Source of the DNA: Neonectria sp. B-13
Lineage: Eukaryota; Ascomycota; Sordariomycetes; Hypocreales; Nectriaceae
NCBI GenBank assembly: GCA_002682825.1
Contig: NOKP01000002.1
Span: 3,103,378-3,167,377, forward strand
Direction: 5' to 3'
DNA length: 64,000 bases
Shown here one piece after another: positions 20,749 through 34,000 of the stretch (its first letter is position 1; each line of letters opens with the position of its first letter). The translations under genes were made by a program, and so were the position numbers. The notes beneath the pieces are model-generated. The model saw only the letters and a program-made list of their open reading frames with translations. It was not told the origin of the DNA and searched no databases.

Positions 20749-22700
20749 TCGATGTGCCTCTTCAACTCCGAGGCCGAGGCCGAGGCCGCATGTATATAAG
20801 ATGGGATCGTCCACAGACGCCGCGACTCAGGGAGCTTGAAGGGCGTGAAGCCATGAGGCTTGTACTCCGTGACTACTTTTAGCTTGGGAGATGGATGTTG
20901 GTTTGCATGTGCCATGTTTCAAATGATAAGTATCAGTGTCAGCCAGGCCCAGGCCCAGGCCTCGGTGTTGGAATCTAGGCCTACTGCATGAATTCTAGAC
21001 ATAGTGGGTGGGCGTGAGAAGGCGAAGTGAGGCGATGCGCTGTGTTGTGTTGTATTATGTTGGATACCAGAGAATGGGAAAACGGCGCTTGCAGAAAGTA
21101 CTATTCCGGAGAGGGGACAGGTTGAGTGGCGTTTACGGGAGCGGACTTTTGTCCAGTCATGACTAAACTAAATTAAATACCAAAACAAATTATTGCCCAT
21201 GCGCTGGATTCGTACTGTACTGCACTGTCCCATCTTATTTGGCATGGAGTCGTGTGTGGACGTGTAGGGCTATGAATCATATGCAATATTGGTGACTGGC
21301 AACGCAGGGACACGCAGGGACACGCAGACGGCTGGCTCGCGTGACATGCCAAAGAGAATTGCCGCTGATGCCTCATCCCCTCTGCGCCTCTGCACCTGGC
21401 GCATGTATCTCCGCCTTGGCCTCCCCACGCGGCACTATAAACTTCAGATGATGCTTGTCAAGAGCGTCAATGGAGGATCGGCCATTGGCCCACAAGAGGG
21501 AGAGAAAGAAAAAACTTCTCTGCAGCGCAGCGTCGAACGGGGAGCGATTTTTCCCTTAGTAGGTGCGCCTATAGCTTTTAGTTGGAGAGGATGGACGTAA
21601 TGGATCCATTCCTTAGAGGACCCGGCGCCGGCAGGCTTCTCAACGGCAACGGGCATTGCTGATGACTTGCCTGGATTGCGATGTGCCGCCGCAGGTCAGC
21701 CCGCAGGCTTTGCCGAATGAAGAATGAAGCCTGCGGTTGTGGATGGGAATCTTACTTATTACAGATGTGGTGGCTCGCGGAAGGGTTCACGGGCAGTTTT
21801 CAGACTACAATACACCACACACAGAGGGAGAATGTGACAGGCAGCCTGCATCTCACAACTCACCTCTCGCTCTCACGGAAGCTCCCTGCTCCCTGCTCCC
21901 TACGGACATCACTCTCGCCCTTACCTCCCACTATCCCAGCCTCCTCGTACTGAATTCTCTCCTCCGCCACCGCCGCCGTATCCCTTTCAGTCTCGGTGAC
22001 CAAAGCCGTCCATCCATATCCATGACCCTGGCTGGCCGGACTGGTACCGGCCCTGACCGCCGATCTCGTCGCCCACTGTACTCGCCCACCCCTCCTGTTA
22101 CAGCAGGGTCAGCAGCCCACCCACCCTCTACAGCACGGCGTCTCACTCATCATTGTGCGTACCAACTTCGTACCTTTCGTACCGCCTCCAGATCATCGAA
22201 GCCGTGGAGAGGTTCGGCCAAGGCGTTTGGCGGGGCGCCTTAGTGTCCTGCAAGAGTCCCCTGAACCCCTCGGATTGGACGCACTGGGGCGAGCCTACCA
22301 GCCATTGACCAATGGTAGTGCTCTGTGAGCCAGTGCCAACAGCGGCGGGGAGCACCCTAGGTGCACCCTAGGTACCTCGACGTAGTAGGCCGAGAAAAAA
22401 AAAAAAAAGACAAGCCGCATTCGTCGTCGACGTCTGCGGTCTCTTTCATCTTTTCCTCCTCCAACACTCGCCGCTCCTCACCAACAATCCCTCTCCCCTC
22501 AATTGCTGTTGAGGCAGATGATTGCGAGGTAGCTTCTGACCTGATCAGGGGAGCTCTGAGAACGAGTTTTCTTGCCGGCCGTCGCTCGCAACCTCTGCCT
22601 TCTTCGCAACTCCAACAACATCCACCCTTGTCTTCTGCCCCGCGCTGCGTCTCTCGGGCCTCGTGCCTGTGTGCAGAAGCTTCACCCTCCTACCATCACA
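20749..22700. other. Spacer and URA2 upstream region
   Basis: No gene is recognised in about 2 kb. The part close to URA2 has a direct repeat of CACCCTAGGT (22353 and 22364), an A-run at about 22395-22408, and pyrimidine-rich sequence with short upstream ATGs, as is common for fungal leaders. Confidence 0.5.
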
Positions 22701-25700
22701 ATGTCCCCCGTCTCTCAGCCGCCGGCGTCGGCTCGCCTCGTGGGCTCCGACGACGATGGCCTCACCTGCCTCGAGCTTCAGGACGGCTCCTCCTACCAGG
22801 GCTACAGCTTCGGCGCCCCGAAGAGCATTGCTGGAGAGCTGGTCTTCCAGACGGGCATGGTGGGGTACACCGAGTCCGTCACTGACCCTTCATACCGCGG
22901 CCAGATTCTCGTCATCACCTTCCCTCTGGTCGGCAACTATGGTGTCCCCTCGCGCGAGACCGTGGATGAACTCCTCGGCGACCTGCCCGCCTACTTCGAG
23001 TCGTCCCAGATCCACATTGCTGGTCTGGTCACGGCCTCGTACTCCGGCGAGGACTATTCCCACTTCCTGGCCACCTCCTCGCTGGGAACCTGGCTCAAGG
23101 AGCAGGGCATCCCCGCCATGTACGGTGTCGATACCCGAGCCCTGACCAAGAAGATCCGCGAGAAGGGCAGCATGCTTGGCAAGATGCGCCTCGAGTCCAA
23201 GACTCTGACCAACGGCTCCGCCCGCCAGATCGAGGGCCCGCTGGCCCCCGCTCCCATCGAGAACTTTGAGCAGCTCGACTGGGTCGACCCCAATACCAAG
23301 AACCTTGTGGCCGAGGGTGAGTTTCCCCATGACTTCAGATTCGAAGGCATGCTCATCGTCGTGTAGTGTCCATCAAAGCGCCTAAACTGTATAAGCCTCC
23401 CCCGTCGGTGGTTGCTCGCAAGCACTCCTCGGGCCGCACCATCCGTGTTCTGTGTCTTGATGTCGGTATGAAGTACAACCAGCTACGGTGCTTCCTCAAG
23501 CGCGGCGTCGAGGTCCTCGTCTGCCCCTGGGACTATGACCTGGCCAACGCCGCCGACGAGTACGATGGCCTCTTCCTATCCAACGGTCCCGGTGACCCCT
23601 CCGTACTCGAAAATACCGTAAAGAACATTGCCGCCGTCATTGAGAAGAACAAGACACCGGTATTTGGTATCTGCCTCGGTCACCAGCTGCTGGCCCGCGC
23701 CTCGGGTGCCCAGACGACCAAGATGAAGTTTGGTAACCGCGGTCACAACATTCCCTGCACCAGCATGATCACTGGCAAATGCCACATCACCTCGCAGAAC
23801 CACGGTTTCGCCGTTGACACCGCGTCTCTGACTACGGGCTGGAAGGAGCTCTTTGTCAACGCCAACGACGGTAGCAACGAGGGTATCATGCACGCCGAGA
23901 AGCCCTACTTCTCCGTCCAGTTCCACCCCGAGAGCACTCCGGGTCCCCGCGACACTGAGTTCCTCTTCGACGTCTTCATTGACACCATTGCCAACTGTGC
24001 CGAGAACCCGGCCATGCTCCAGGCCCCCGTCAGCTTCCCCGGCGGCACCATCGAGGAGAACGAGCGCCTCAACCCTCGTGTCTCCGTTCGCAAGGTCCTC
24101 GTCCTCGGTAGCGGTGGTCTGAGCATTGGCCAGGCCGGCGAGTTCGACTACTCTGGTAGCCAGGCCATCAAGGCCTTGAAGGAGGAGGGCATCTATACCG
24201 TTCTTATCAACCCCAACATCGCCACTATCCAGACCTCCAAGGGCCTGGCGGACAAGGTCTACTTCCTTCCCGTCAACGCCGACTTTGTCCGCAAGGTCAT
24301 TCAGTATGAGCGACCCGACTCCATCTACGTCACCTTTGGCGGACAGACCGCTCTCCAGGTCGGTATCCAGCTCAAGGACGAGTTTGAGGAGCTCGGAGTC
24401 AGGGTCCTCGGTACCCCCATCGACACCATCATCACCACCGAGGACCGAGAGCTGTTCGCTCGCAGCATGGACTCCATCGGCGAGAAGTGTGCCAAGTCAG
24501 CCTCCGCCAACAACATTGACGAGGCCATGCAAGCCGTCAAGGGCATTGGGTTCCCCGTCATCGTCCGCGCTGCCTACGCCCTGGGTGGTCTCGGCAGTGG
24601 CTTCGCAAACAACGATCAGGAGCTCCGCGATCTTTGCAACAAGGCCTTTGCCGCCAGTCCTCAGGTGCTTATCGAGCGCAGCATGAAGGGCTGGAAGGAG
24701 ATTGAGTACGAGGTCGTCCGAGATGCCCAGGACAACTGCATCACAGTTTGTAACATGGAGAACTTTGACCCCCTCGGCATCCACACTGGTGACTCCATCG
24801 TTGTCGCCCCCTCCCAGACCCTATCTGACGAGGACTACAACATGCTGCGTACCACAGCCGTCAATGTCATCAGGCATCTGGGCGTTGTGGGAGAGTGCAA
24901 CATTCAGTATGCTCTGAACCCCTTCTCCCAGGAGTACTGCATCATCGAAGTCAACGCCCGATTGTCTCGATCTTCTGCTCTCGCCTCCAAGGCCACTGGC
25001 TATCCCTTGGCCTTCATCGCTGCCAAGCTCGGTCTCGGAATTCCCCTCAAGGAAATCTCTAACTCCGTCACCAAGGTCACTTGCGCCTGCTTCGAGCCGT
25101 CGCTCGATTACGTCGTGGTCAAGATGCCTCGATGGGATCTCAAGAAGTTCACTCGCGTGTCCACTCAGCTCGGCTCTTCCATGAAGAGTGTCGGCGAGGT
25201 CATGAGTATTGGCCGATCTTTCGAAGAGGCCATCCAGAAGGCCATCCGAGCCATTGACTTCCACAACCTGGGCTTTGGTGAAACCCCGGCCTTGATGAGC
25301 ATTGACGATGAGCTTCAGACTCCCTCTGATCAGCGCCTGTTTGCCATCGCCAACGCCATGCATGAGGGCTACACCGTTGACAAGATCTGGGAGCTGACCA
25401 AGATCGACAAGTGGTTCCTGCGCAAGCTCAAAGGGTTGAGCAACTTTGCCAAGAACATGCCCATCTACAGCACCACCGACATCATAAAGAGCCCCGGCAT
25501 CCTGCTGCAGGCCAAGCGACTTGGTTTCTGCGATCGACAGCTGGCCAAGTTCTGGAGCTCCAACGAGATTGCCATCCGCCGTATGCGACTCGATGCTGGT
25601 ATCCAGCCTTTTGTTAAGCAGATCGACACCGTCGCTGCAGAGTTCCCGGCCTTTACCAACTACCTCTACATGACCTACAATGCCTCAGAGCATGATATAG

Positions 25701-28700
25701 ACTTTGAAGACCACGGTGTCATGGTCCTAGGCTCTGGTGTCTACCGAATCGGTTCCTCGGTCGAGTTCGATTGGTGCTCGGTTCGTGCCATCCGAACTCT
25801 GCGTGCCACTGGTTTCAAGACCATCATGGTCAATTACAATCCCGAGACGGTCAGCACCGATTACGATGAGGCTGACAAGCTCTACTTCGAGAACATCAAT
25901 CTGGAGACCGTTCTGGACATTTATCAGCTGGAGAACTCGAGCGGTGTCCTGGGTGCCATGGGTGGCCAGACCCCCAACAACATTGCGCTGCCCCTGCACC
26001 GTGCCGGTGTTAAGGTCCTGGGTACCTCTCCTGAGATGATTGACAACGCCGAGAACCGATACAAGTTCTCTCGCATGCTCGATCGCATCGAGGTCGATCA
26101 GCCTACCTGGAAGGAGCTCACCAGCTTCGAGGAGGCCCAGTCCTTCTGCAACAAGGTCTCGTACCCTGTTCTGGTCCGACCCTCGTACGTCCTCTCTGGT
26201 GCTGCCATGAACACGGTCTACTCCGAGAAAGATCTCGAGGCCTATTTGGCCCAGGCCGCTGAGGTTTCTCGCGAGCACCCCGTGGTCATTACCAAGTACA
26301 TTGAGAATGCCAAGGAGATCGAGATGGACGCCGTTGCCAAGGATGGCAAGGTCGTTGGCCACTTCATCTCCGAGCACGTCGAGAACGCCGGTGTCCACTC
26401 TGGTGATGCCACCTTGATCCTGCCTCCCCAGGATCTGGAGCTCACCACGATCCGCCGTATCGAGGAGGCCACCCGCAAGATTGGTGCCGCCCTCAATGTG
26501 ACGGGCCCCTTCAACATTCAGTTCATCGCCAAGGACAACGATATCAAGGTCATCGAGTGCAACGTCCGTGCCTCTCGATCATTCCCCTTTGTGTCCAAGG
26601 TCATGGGTGTTGATCTGATTGAGATGGCCACCAAGGCCATCATGGGCCAGCCCTTCCAGGCATATCCTCCTACCGACCTTGCCCCCAATTGCGTTGGTGT
26701 CAAGGTTCCCCAGTTCAGCTTCTCGCGTCTCTCAGGCGCCGATCCCGTCCTTGGTGTGGAGATGGCCTCCACTGGTGAGGTTGCTTGCTTTGGTATCGAC
26801 AAGAACGAAGCCTACCTCAAGGCTCTCATGTCGACCGGCTTCAAGATTCCTAAGAAGAACATTCTTCTGTCCATTGGTTCCTACAAGGATAAGAAGGAGA
26901 TGCTGCCGGCGGTTCATAAGCTGGTGAAGCTTGGTTACAAGATCTTTGCTACTTCCGGTACTGCCGACTTCCTCCAGGAGCACGGCATCCAGGTTCAGTA
27001 CCTGGAGGTCCTCGGCAAGATGGAGGACACTAATTCGGAGTTCTCGCTCACTCAACATCTGGCCAAGAACACCATCGATCTGTACATCAACCTGCCCTCC
27101 AACAACAAGTACCGACGACCTGCCAACTACATGAGCAAGGGATACCAGACCCGACGTATGGCTGTGGACTACCAAATTCCTCTCGTCACCAACGTCAAGA
27201 ACGCCAAGATCCTCATCGAGGCCATTGCCCGCCACTTTGAGCTCAACGTATCCAAGCGCGACTACCAGACTAGCCACCGCACCGTTGTCCTTCCCGGACT
27301 GATCAACATTGCGGCCTTTGTCCCTGGTATTGCCTCCACTGACAGCAAGGACCTGCAGGCCGTCACCAAGGCCTCCATCTCGGCTGGCTTTAGCATGATC
27401 CGCGTCATGCCGCTTGGCCTGGACGGCTCCATCACCGATGCCCTTACACTGAGCACTGCGCAGCAGAACTCCAAGCGCGGCGGCTACTGTGATTACAACT
27501 TCTCTGTGTCGGCGACCTCTGACAACGCCGACCAGATCAGCCACGTTACCGGGGAGGTGGGTTCCCTCTTTATCCCCTTCAACCACCTCTCAGGCAACAT
27601 CAGCAAGGTTGCGGCTGTCACTGCCCACTTTGATGCCTGGCCCGTTCACAAGCCTATTGTGACTGATGCCAAGCTGACGGACCTGGCCTCGATTCTTCTC
27701 CTGGCCAGCCTGCACAACCGCCGCATCCACGTCACTTCAATCACCAACAAGGACGACATCAAGCTCATTGCCCTCAGCAAAGAGAAGGGCCTGCAGGTCA
27801 CTTGCGACGTTTCCATCTACTCGCTGTATCTCTCGCAGAAGGACTTCCCCGACTGCGACCGCCTGCCTACGCAGGCCGACCAGGAGGCTCTCTGGGAGCA
27901 CATGAGCACCATCGACGTCTTCTCGATCGGTTCTCTACCTTACCAGCTTGCCACCTCCATGGGCCACAAGGGGGACCCTTCGATGGGAATTTCCGATGCC
28001 CTGCCTCTGCTATTGACCTCGGTTGCCGAGGGCAAGTTGACGGTCGAAGACATCGAGGCTCGTCTCTACACCAACCCCATGGAGATCTTCGAGCTTCACG
28101 AACAGATTGGTACCACCATTGAGGCTGAGATTGATCGCCCTTACACCATCGCTTCTGGCTCCTCCTGGTCGCCTTTCGAGGGCCGCCGCATGCGCGCCTC
28201 GGTGCAGCGCGTCACTTTCCAGAACACGACCGTCTGCCTGGATGGTGAGGTTCTGCAGGTGCCGCCCCTGGGCAAGGATATGTCATCGCACATTATCCCC
28301 CCCACGTCCCCACCCATGAAGCCGACGGTTGCTTCCCTCGCGCAGGTCACCGAATCTCCTCAGGCCCGCCGTCTGTCGATGCTGGGTGGAATCAAGCCCA
28401 TGAATCGTCTTCGGGCCGCCGAGGGTACCGCCACCACGGACGAGCTCGCCCCGCCCCTGCACCTGCAACCCAGCTCGTCGATCCATCAGTTGCTGTCGCG
28501 GTCTTCGTCGTTCAAGAACACCCACGTGCTGTCGGTCAAGTCGTACTCTCGCGCCGATCTGCACCTGCTCTTCACCGTGGCCCAGGAGATGCGCCTCGGC
28601 GTTCAGCGTGAGGGCGTTCTCAACATCCTCCCAGGTCGCGTTCTCACCTCGCTCTTCTACGAGCCGTCAACCCGCACTTCGGCCTCGTTTGACGCTGCTA

Positions 28701-29463
28701 TGCAGCGTCTAGGTGGACGAACTATCAACGTCTCCACGGCCCACTCGTCGGTGCAAAAGGGAGAGTCCCTGCAGGACACTATCCGAACACTGGCCTGTTA
28801 CGGCGACGCCGTGGTTCTCCGTCACCCCGACGAGAACAGCGTCGCAGTGGCCCAGAAGTACAGTCCGGTGCCGGTGATTAACGCTGGCAACGGTAGCAAG
28901 GAGCACCCCACCCAGGCGTTCCTGGATCTCTTCACCATCCGCGAGGAACTTGGTACGGTCCAGGGACTTACCATCACATTCCTGGGTGATCTCCTGTACG
29001 GCCGACCTGTCCACTCGCTGGTGTACCTGCTCCGTCACTACCAGGTCCAGGTCCAGCTGGTGGCCCCCAAGAGCCTGCAGCTGCCTGCCAAGGTTCGGGA
29101 GCAGCTGATTGCCTCTGGACAGCTCCTGTGCGAGTCTGAGACTTTGACTCCCGAGATCGTCGCTCGCAGCGATGTTCTCTACTGCACTCGCGTCCAGAAG
29201 GAGCGCTTCCCCAGCGAGGAGGAGTACGAGCGCGTCAAGAACTCGTACCGAGTGGACAACGCCTCCCTCAAGCATGCCAAGGGCTCGATGGTGGTCATGC
29301 ACCCCCTTCCCCGCAACGAGGAGGTTGCTGAGGAGGTCGATTTTGACCAGCGCGCAGCCTATTTCCGCCAGGTAAGTTTCAGTTATGACATGGGCAAAAC
29401 ACAACTAACAGACTCTAGATGCGATATGGCCTGTACTGCCGCATGGCTCTGTTGGCGTTGGTA
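22701..29463 (+). CDS. URA2: Multifunctional carbamoyl-phosphate synthetase / aspartate carbamoyltransferase
   Basis: Three exons: 22701-23316, 23367-29371, 29419-29463; introns of 50 and 47 bases; 2,221 aa, the usual length. It catalyses the first two steps of pyrimidine synthesis. Order: glutamine amidotransferase (about 1-400; nucleophile C308 in GICLGHQ, H392 and E394 in QFHPES), the two ATP-grasp halves of carbamoyl-phosphate synthetase (about 440-1500; [18 protein letters not shown] and [20 protein letters not shown]), a dihydroorotase-like region (about 1510-1860) and aspartate carbamoyltransferase (about 1910-2221; [11 protein letters not shown] near 1970, [14 protein letters not shown]). 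The dihydroorotase-like region reads [13 protein letters not shown] where active enzymes have a His-x-His metal site, so it should be inactive and a separate enzyme must do step three. The C-terminal region of the synthetase is where UTP normally inhibits. The last exon encodes only 14 residues ([14 protein letters not shown]). Confidence 0.97.
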
Positions 29464-30120
29464 ATGGGCGACTCTTAAAATGGTGGAGGATCTGGATAAA
29501 CAAAAAGGCATCATTACGGGACTGAAAGAAGTTTGTATTTTGGCCGGATAGATATGGTGGTGCTTAGCAAGTATTTCATGATGAGGTTAAATGCCCGGTG
29601 CACGTATTATGAGTATAGATGTGTAATCCGACGACTCGCGTTGTCGTATCCGTATATGTATGTATAGACTGTATATAATGTATGTTTCATCTGTGTGTCC
29701 GTCGCGTGTGTGTTGTGTGTTGTGTGTATGTGTGTGTTCTGTATGTCGTTCGTCTGCCGGGTTGTGGCGTGAAGGTCAGTCGTTGGGCCCCACCGCCTTT
29801 GGTGGAAGATCTTCATCACCTGATAGATGAGGGTATCTACGAAAAAGGTCCCTGAAGCAGTGCCGCTTTTTGGACTGAGGGTGAGAGACGAGAACCATTT
29901 CACTGGTCTGGGTTTGACGCAAGCTGGTGCATGAAAGCCCGAAGTCGTGTCGGAGCGGCAAAGGCGCTAGACCGTATGCGTCACTCATAAAAAAAGGTCA
30001 CCCCACCAGAGATGGATGATGATGACATGAGACTCTATGAGTCTTTTCGACTTATAAGTCGCTCCTTTGCGTCACAAAGCTCAACCCGTCGCGTTTTGAC
30101 TAACTCTCCTCCGACAGTCG
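29464..30120. other. Spacer between URA2 and PDX3
   Basis: It contains the URA2 3' end and a GT-rich stretch (about 29690-29745). Just before the PDX3 start there is a branch-acceptor-like pair (GACTAAC then CGACAG ending at 30117), which suggests that the PDX3 leader may be spliced; I found no clear matching donor. Confidence 0.4.
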
Positions 30121-31077
30121 ATGCACCCGAGTCTCCGAAACTGTTTACTGGCGACCGCGAGAATGGCCCTTCACCCGCCGACGAAGGCTTCCAAGCTCAT
30201 CTGTATGTGACTGTCATGCTGGTGGTTTTACCCCTCCAAGTTCTCCAACCTTTCCCCCGCGATCCGACCCTGGCACGCCATGCCGTGACATGTCGACGGC
30301 CGTGACATGTCGTTACTGGCTGGTCTTCTACCTATCACTTCTATAAGTTCAGCTGGACCTCTGCTAACTGATTGATCTCAAGTCGCCCCCGCGGGCTCCA
30401 GCACCAACGCCCAGGCCGAGCAGTTCACCAAGGGCAGCCTCACGCGCGGCGAGCTCGACGCCTCGCCCATCACGCAGTACCACTCGTGGTTCTCTGAGGC
30501 CCAGAAGTCCAACTCGGGCGTCGCCCACCCGGAGGCCTGCACGCTGTCCACGGCGTCGCTGCCGTCGGGCCGGGTCTCATCCCGTACCGTCTACCTCAAG
30601 GAGCTCGACCCGCGCGGCTTCGTGGTTTACTCCAACCTCGGCACCTCGCGCAAGGCCGACGACATTGCCTCCAACCCGCGCGCCGCCCTGCTCTTCTTCT
30701 GGGAGGCCATGCAGCGCCAGGTACACGTCGAGGGCCGCGTCGAGCGCGTGACCCGCGAGGAGAGCCAGAAGTACTTCTCCACGCGCGTGCGCGGCAGTCG
30801 CATCGGCGCCTGGGCCAGCCGCCAGAGCCAGGTGTTGGAGCCGCAGGACGACAGCAACGACGACGGCCGCGCCCAGCTCGAGGGCTGGGTGCGCGAGGCC
30901 GAGGAGCGCTTCGATGGCACCGACGACATCGCCGTGCCCGAGTTCTGGGGCGGCTTGAGGATCGTGCCGGACCGCATCGAGTTTTGGCAGGGGAGGGAGA
31001 GCAGGTTGCATGATCGCTTCGTGTTTGAGCGTGAGGGTGAGGATGACGAGTGGAAGCTGAAGCGCTTAAGCCCGTGA
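30121..31077 (+). CDS. PDX3: Pyridoxamine 5'-phosphate oxidase
   Basis: Two exons: 30121-30202 and 30383-31077 (258 aa), with a 180-base GTATGT...CTAACTGAT...AAG intron. The FMN enzyme oxidises pyridoxamine and pyridoxine 5'-phosphate to pyridoxal 5'-phosphate. Conserved segments are KLIFAPAG across the intron, EQFTKGSLTR, LDASPITQYHSWFSEAQ, STASLPSGRVSSRTVYLKEL, FVVYSNLGTSRKADD (FMN and phosphate contacts), RGSRIGAWASRQS and the C-terminal WGGLRIVPDRIEFWQGRESR/LHDRF signature. The intron placement is supported because it yields the family-typical KLIFAP. The first 14 residues before an internal Met are basic and hydrophobic, so start choice could affect mitochondrial versus cytosolic location. 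Confidence 0.93.
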
Positions 31078-34000
31078 TGGATATCGACGTGGTTGGATGG
31101 TCATGGCGGGATGGCGGTTGAGATTCTCGACTCTACTCTACTCAGTTGTCTCTGAAGACGTGCCATTGGACATTGTTTCGTTGTGCTCAATCCCAACATG
31201 TCTGAGTAGGTTCTCCTGGTGGGCATTGCCGGTGTCTGTGAACTTAAGAGCTGCTGTAAGAAGGGCTTGATGATATAGCTTCAGTATCAGACGACGCAAA
31301 CCTCTTCAAAGAGTGTTATGGGCCCAGTCTCTGATCTAGGGCTTGTCACCCTCGATGATGCTGATGAGTGAGTCTACCTCCAGGAGTTGCCTCATCTCCT
31401 TGAGGTAGATGGGATTCAACGGTTAGGGAGAACCCCTGGTTGAGTGGATGAGTTTCATTCTGTCTGAGGTCCCTTGTCGAATGACATGGCTGGCTGGTAT
31501 GGATGAGTTAGGTGTTCGGACTGCAGTGAATGGCTAATCAAAGAAGTCGGTGCCAACTGACCGATCCAAAGGGCCCTTGACGACCGTCTCTCTCAATGAC
31601 GGATTAAGCTACTACTAAAAGCGGATGTGCCCTAAGTGCGTTCTAGACTTCGATCTCAGCATTCCTCGGGCCTGCCTTTGAGCCCGGCATGGATGCTATT
31701 TCGGCCGGGATCCGAGTCAACCAGAGAAGGCACTTAGCAACAATTGGACGGGCAAACGTCTAGACCTTCACAGAATGTCCAAGATCCACAAAAGTAGACG
31801 CCCCTGCTCAGAAACTCGAAACCTAGAAGGCTCGACCTGAAGTGCCCTTCGGGAGGTTCAGTTTCCGGGCCTGCAGAGTAATAAGTAGAGTAAGCCATCG
31901 AGATCGTTCAGATGCAACATCGAACAACCACAGCCAATTACACGTAAAGTCAGCTCCTGTCGGCATGATGCATCCCACTCGGATTAGCATGGTGATCGCC
32001 GGCCAGATCGGCAACCCCGCAATGCTAATACCAATTGACGCGAGGCTGTTTTGACCGACGACAATCCGAGTCCATGTCGGAAGTACACGCGCGCGCTCGG
32101 AGCCCTGGGAGTAGGACGTGTGTGACGACGTCTCTTGTGTCAATATCTATACGTGGTTCCGTCATAGCACCACTCGCTACGTAGATGAGGACCACACCAA
32201 ACCGACAGCTTATTAAAAGCGTCCGTGCCTTGTGTGTGCGCACCCTTCTGCGCCGCTTGAGGGAAATACCTTACCTCCATGACATCTCTCTGACGGGTCC
32301 TAGAGAGAGGCTGGCAACAAGCGGCTCGTTGAATGCGTAATCTCAGACGAAGAGGCTGGAAGAGGAGAGGAGGAGAGTAGCCAATTTGATGAGTAGAGTC
32401 CGGGCACCTCTCCGAACCTGCATCTTCTCTTAGGCGCCGGGCTGTCTACTGCGTGGATAAACACGAATGACCTGGCGTTTTACGGTGGCGGATTTGGTGG
32501 GTTGGCTTGCGTGTGAGGACGCAGGGACGTCCACGAGCACATTGTGGTTTCTGGAGCAGCGGTGAGATGAAGTTGCCGGAATTGGCAAGTTAGCGCACTG
32601 TCAGGGTCTTATTAGATCTCCTAGGTGTCTGCTAGTTGGGCGTACCGGCACGGCTGGGACTGAGATGAACACCGGGCGGAGTCGTTCATGACGAAAGAGG
32701 GAAGGGCGGTTCAATACCTACAAATACAGCGAAGAAGAAGAAAAATAGTAAAAGAGGTGAGTTCTGGTTGTTGTTGAAGTGAACACGACGGGAGTGACGT
32801 CAGGCCATGCATGTCTCGGACACTGGACTCGGATAAGTATGGACTCCCAAAGCCAAGAGGGCAATCTACCAAAGGGACAATACAGTGGGAGTAGCAATGA
32901 GACACCACGGATATAGATGATGACATCCAAATGGCAACGCCATCATCGCATCGCTTCATCAGCTCAGGCCCGTCCCATGATCCCTACCGGTAAGATCTTG
33001 GCCAGATCGCCATTTCAGGCGCCCCACGCCAGTTAGCCCGGCCCCCTTATGACAGCAGCCTGAACGAAGTAATTAATTGCCATTCGGAGCACCGACCTTG
33101 GGGTTGTTGCACAGGCCGGCGCTAGCTCAAGCCTCTGGGGCATGCTCCGCGTCCGTGAAATGCCATGGAACAAGAGTCTACATAGCATGTACACCCGCGT
33201 ATTCTGATAATCCATGCAAACGATCCTCGGCTGGGAATCCGTAAATTGTGGGCGAGGAGGGAAAAGGGGGTCTTTTTCGGCGATGTGCTCGGCATAAGGT
33301 AGGAGGTTACGTACGTCCGGAGCACGCGACTTGTGCAGGATACAGGATACGACATCGACAGGGTTGCGTGCATATCTCGATTGAGCCGTTGTGGATGGAA
33401 ATTCCCCGATGGTATGATGATGTCCTGCACTCCGGAGTCTTGAGGCCAGCAATGACCATCCAACTTTACTTTTGTTTGTGTATCCACGGCTGGTCTGGCA
33501 TTATTAGTGGTGTACTAGATATGTAGTCTATGCTGTGCATGCGCCCCCCCCCAAAAAAAAAGAAAGAAAAAGAGACAAACCTGAGCCGCTTGTTAGCCTG
33601 TGGCGTCGGTCTTGGGCGAATGATGGAAGCCCACAGACACAAGCCCAATCCAGTCCACGGGGCAGTGCTATGAACCCAAGGCCAGCGCACTGGGTCACCT
33701 AGAAGAGGCTGCAATACTGTGTTGCTCGACGCCGGAATGATTGGGAGGCTACTGAGAGCAGGGTGTTTCACCGCAAACAGGCCATGTCACCACTCAAGCC
33801 GACCACACGGACCGAGTTCGAGGCGGGCGGGCGCTTGCACATGCGGCATAATAACAGGGCTTTGTTCCCGGCTCTTGTGACCCCGACCCCGATCCGCTTC
33901 CGATCGTGATCCCACGAGAGGGATGCCAGCTCTGCCTCAGGGGCCGCAACGTTGGAGGCGTCTGCCTTTCAGTGCCCGTGCTACCAAATGCCTTCGATTC

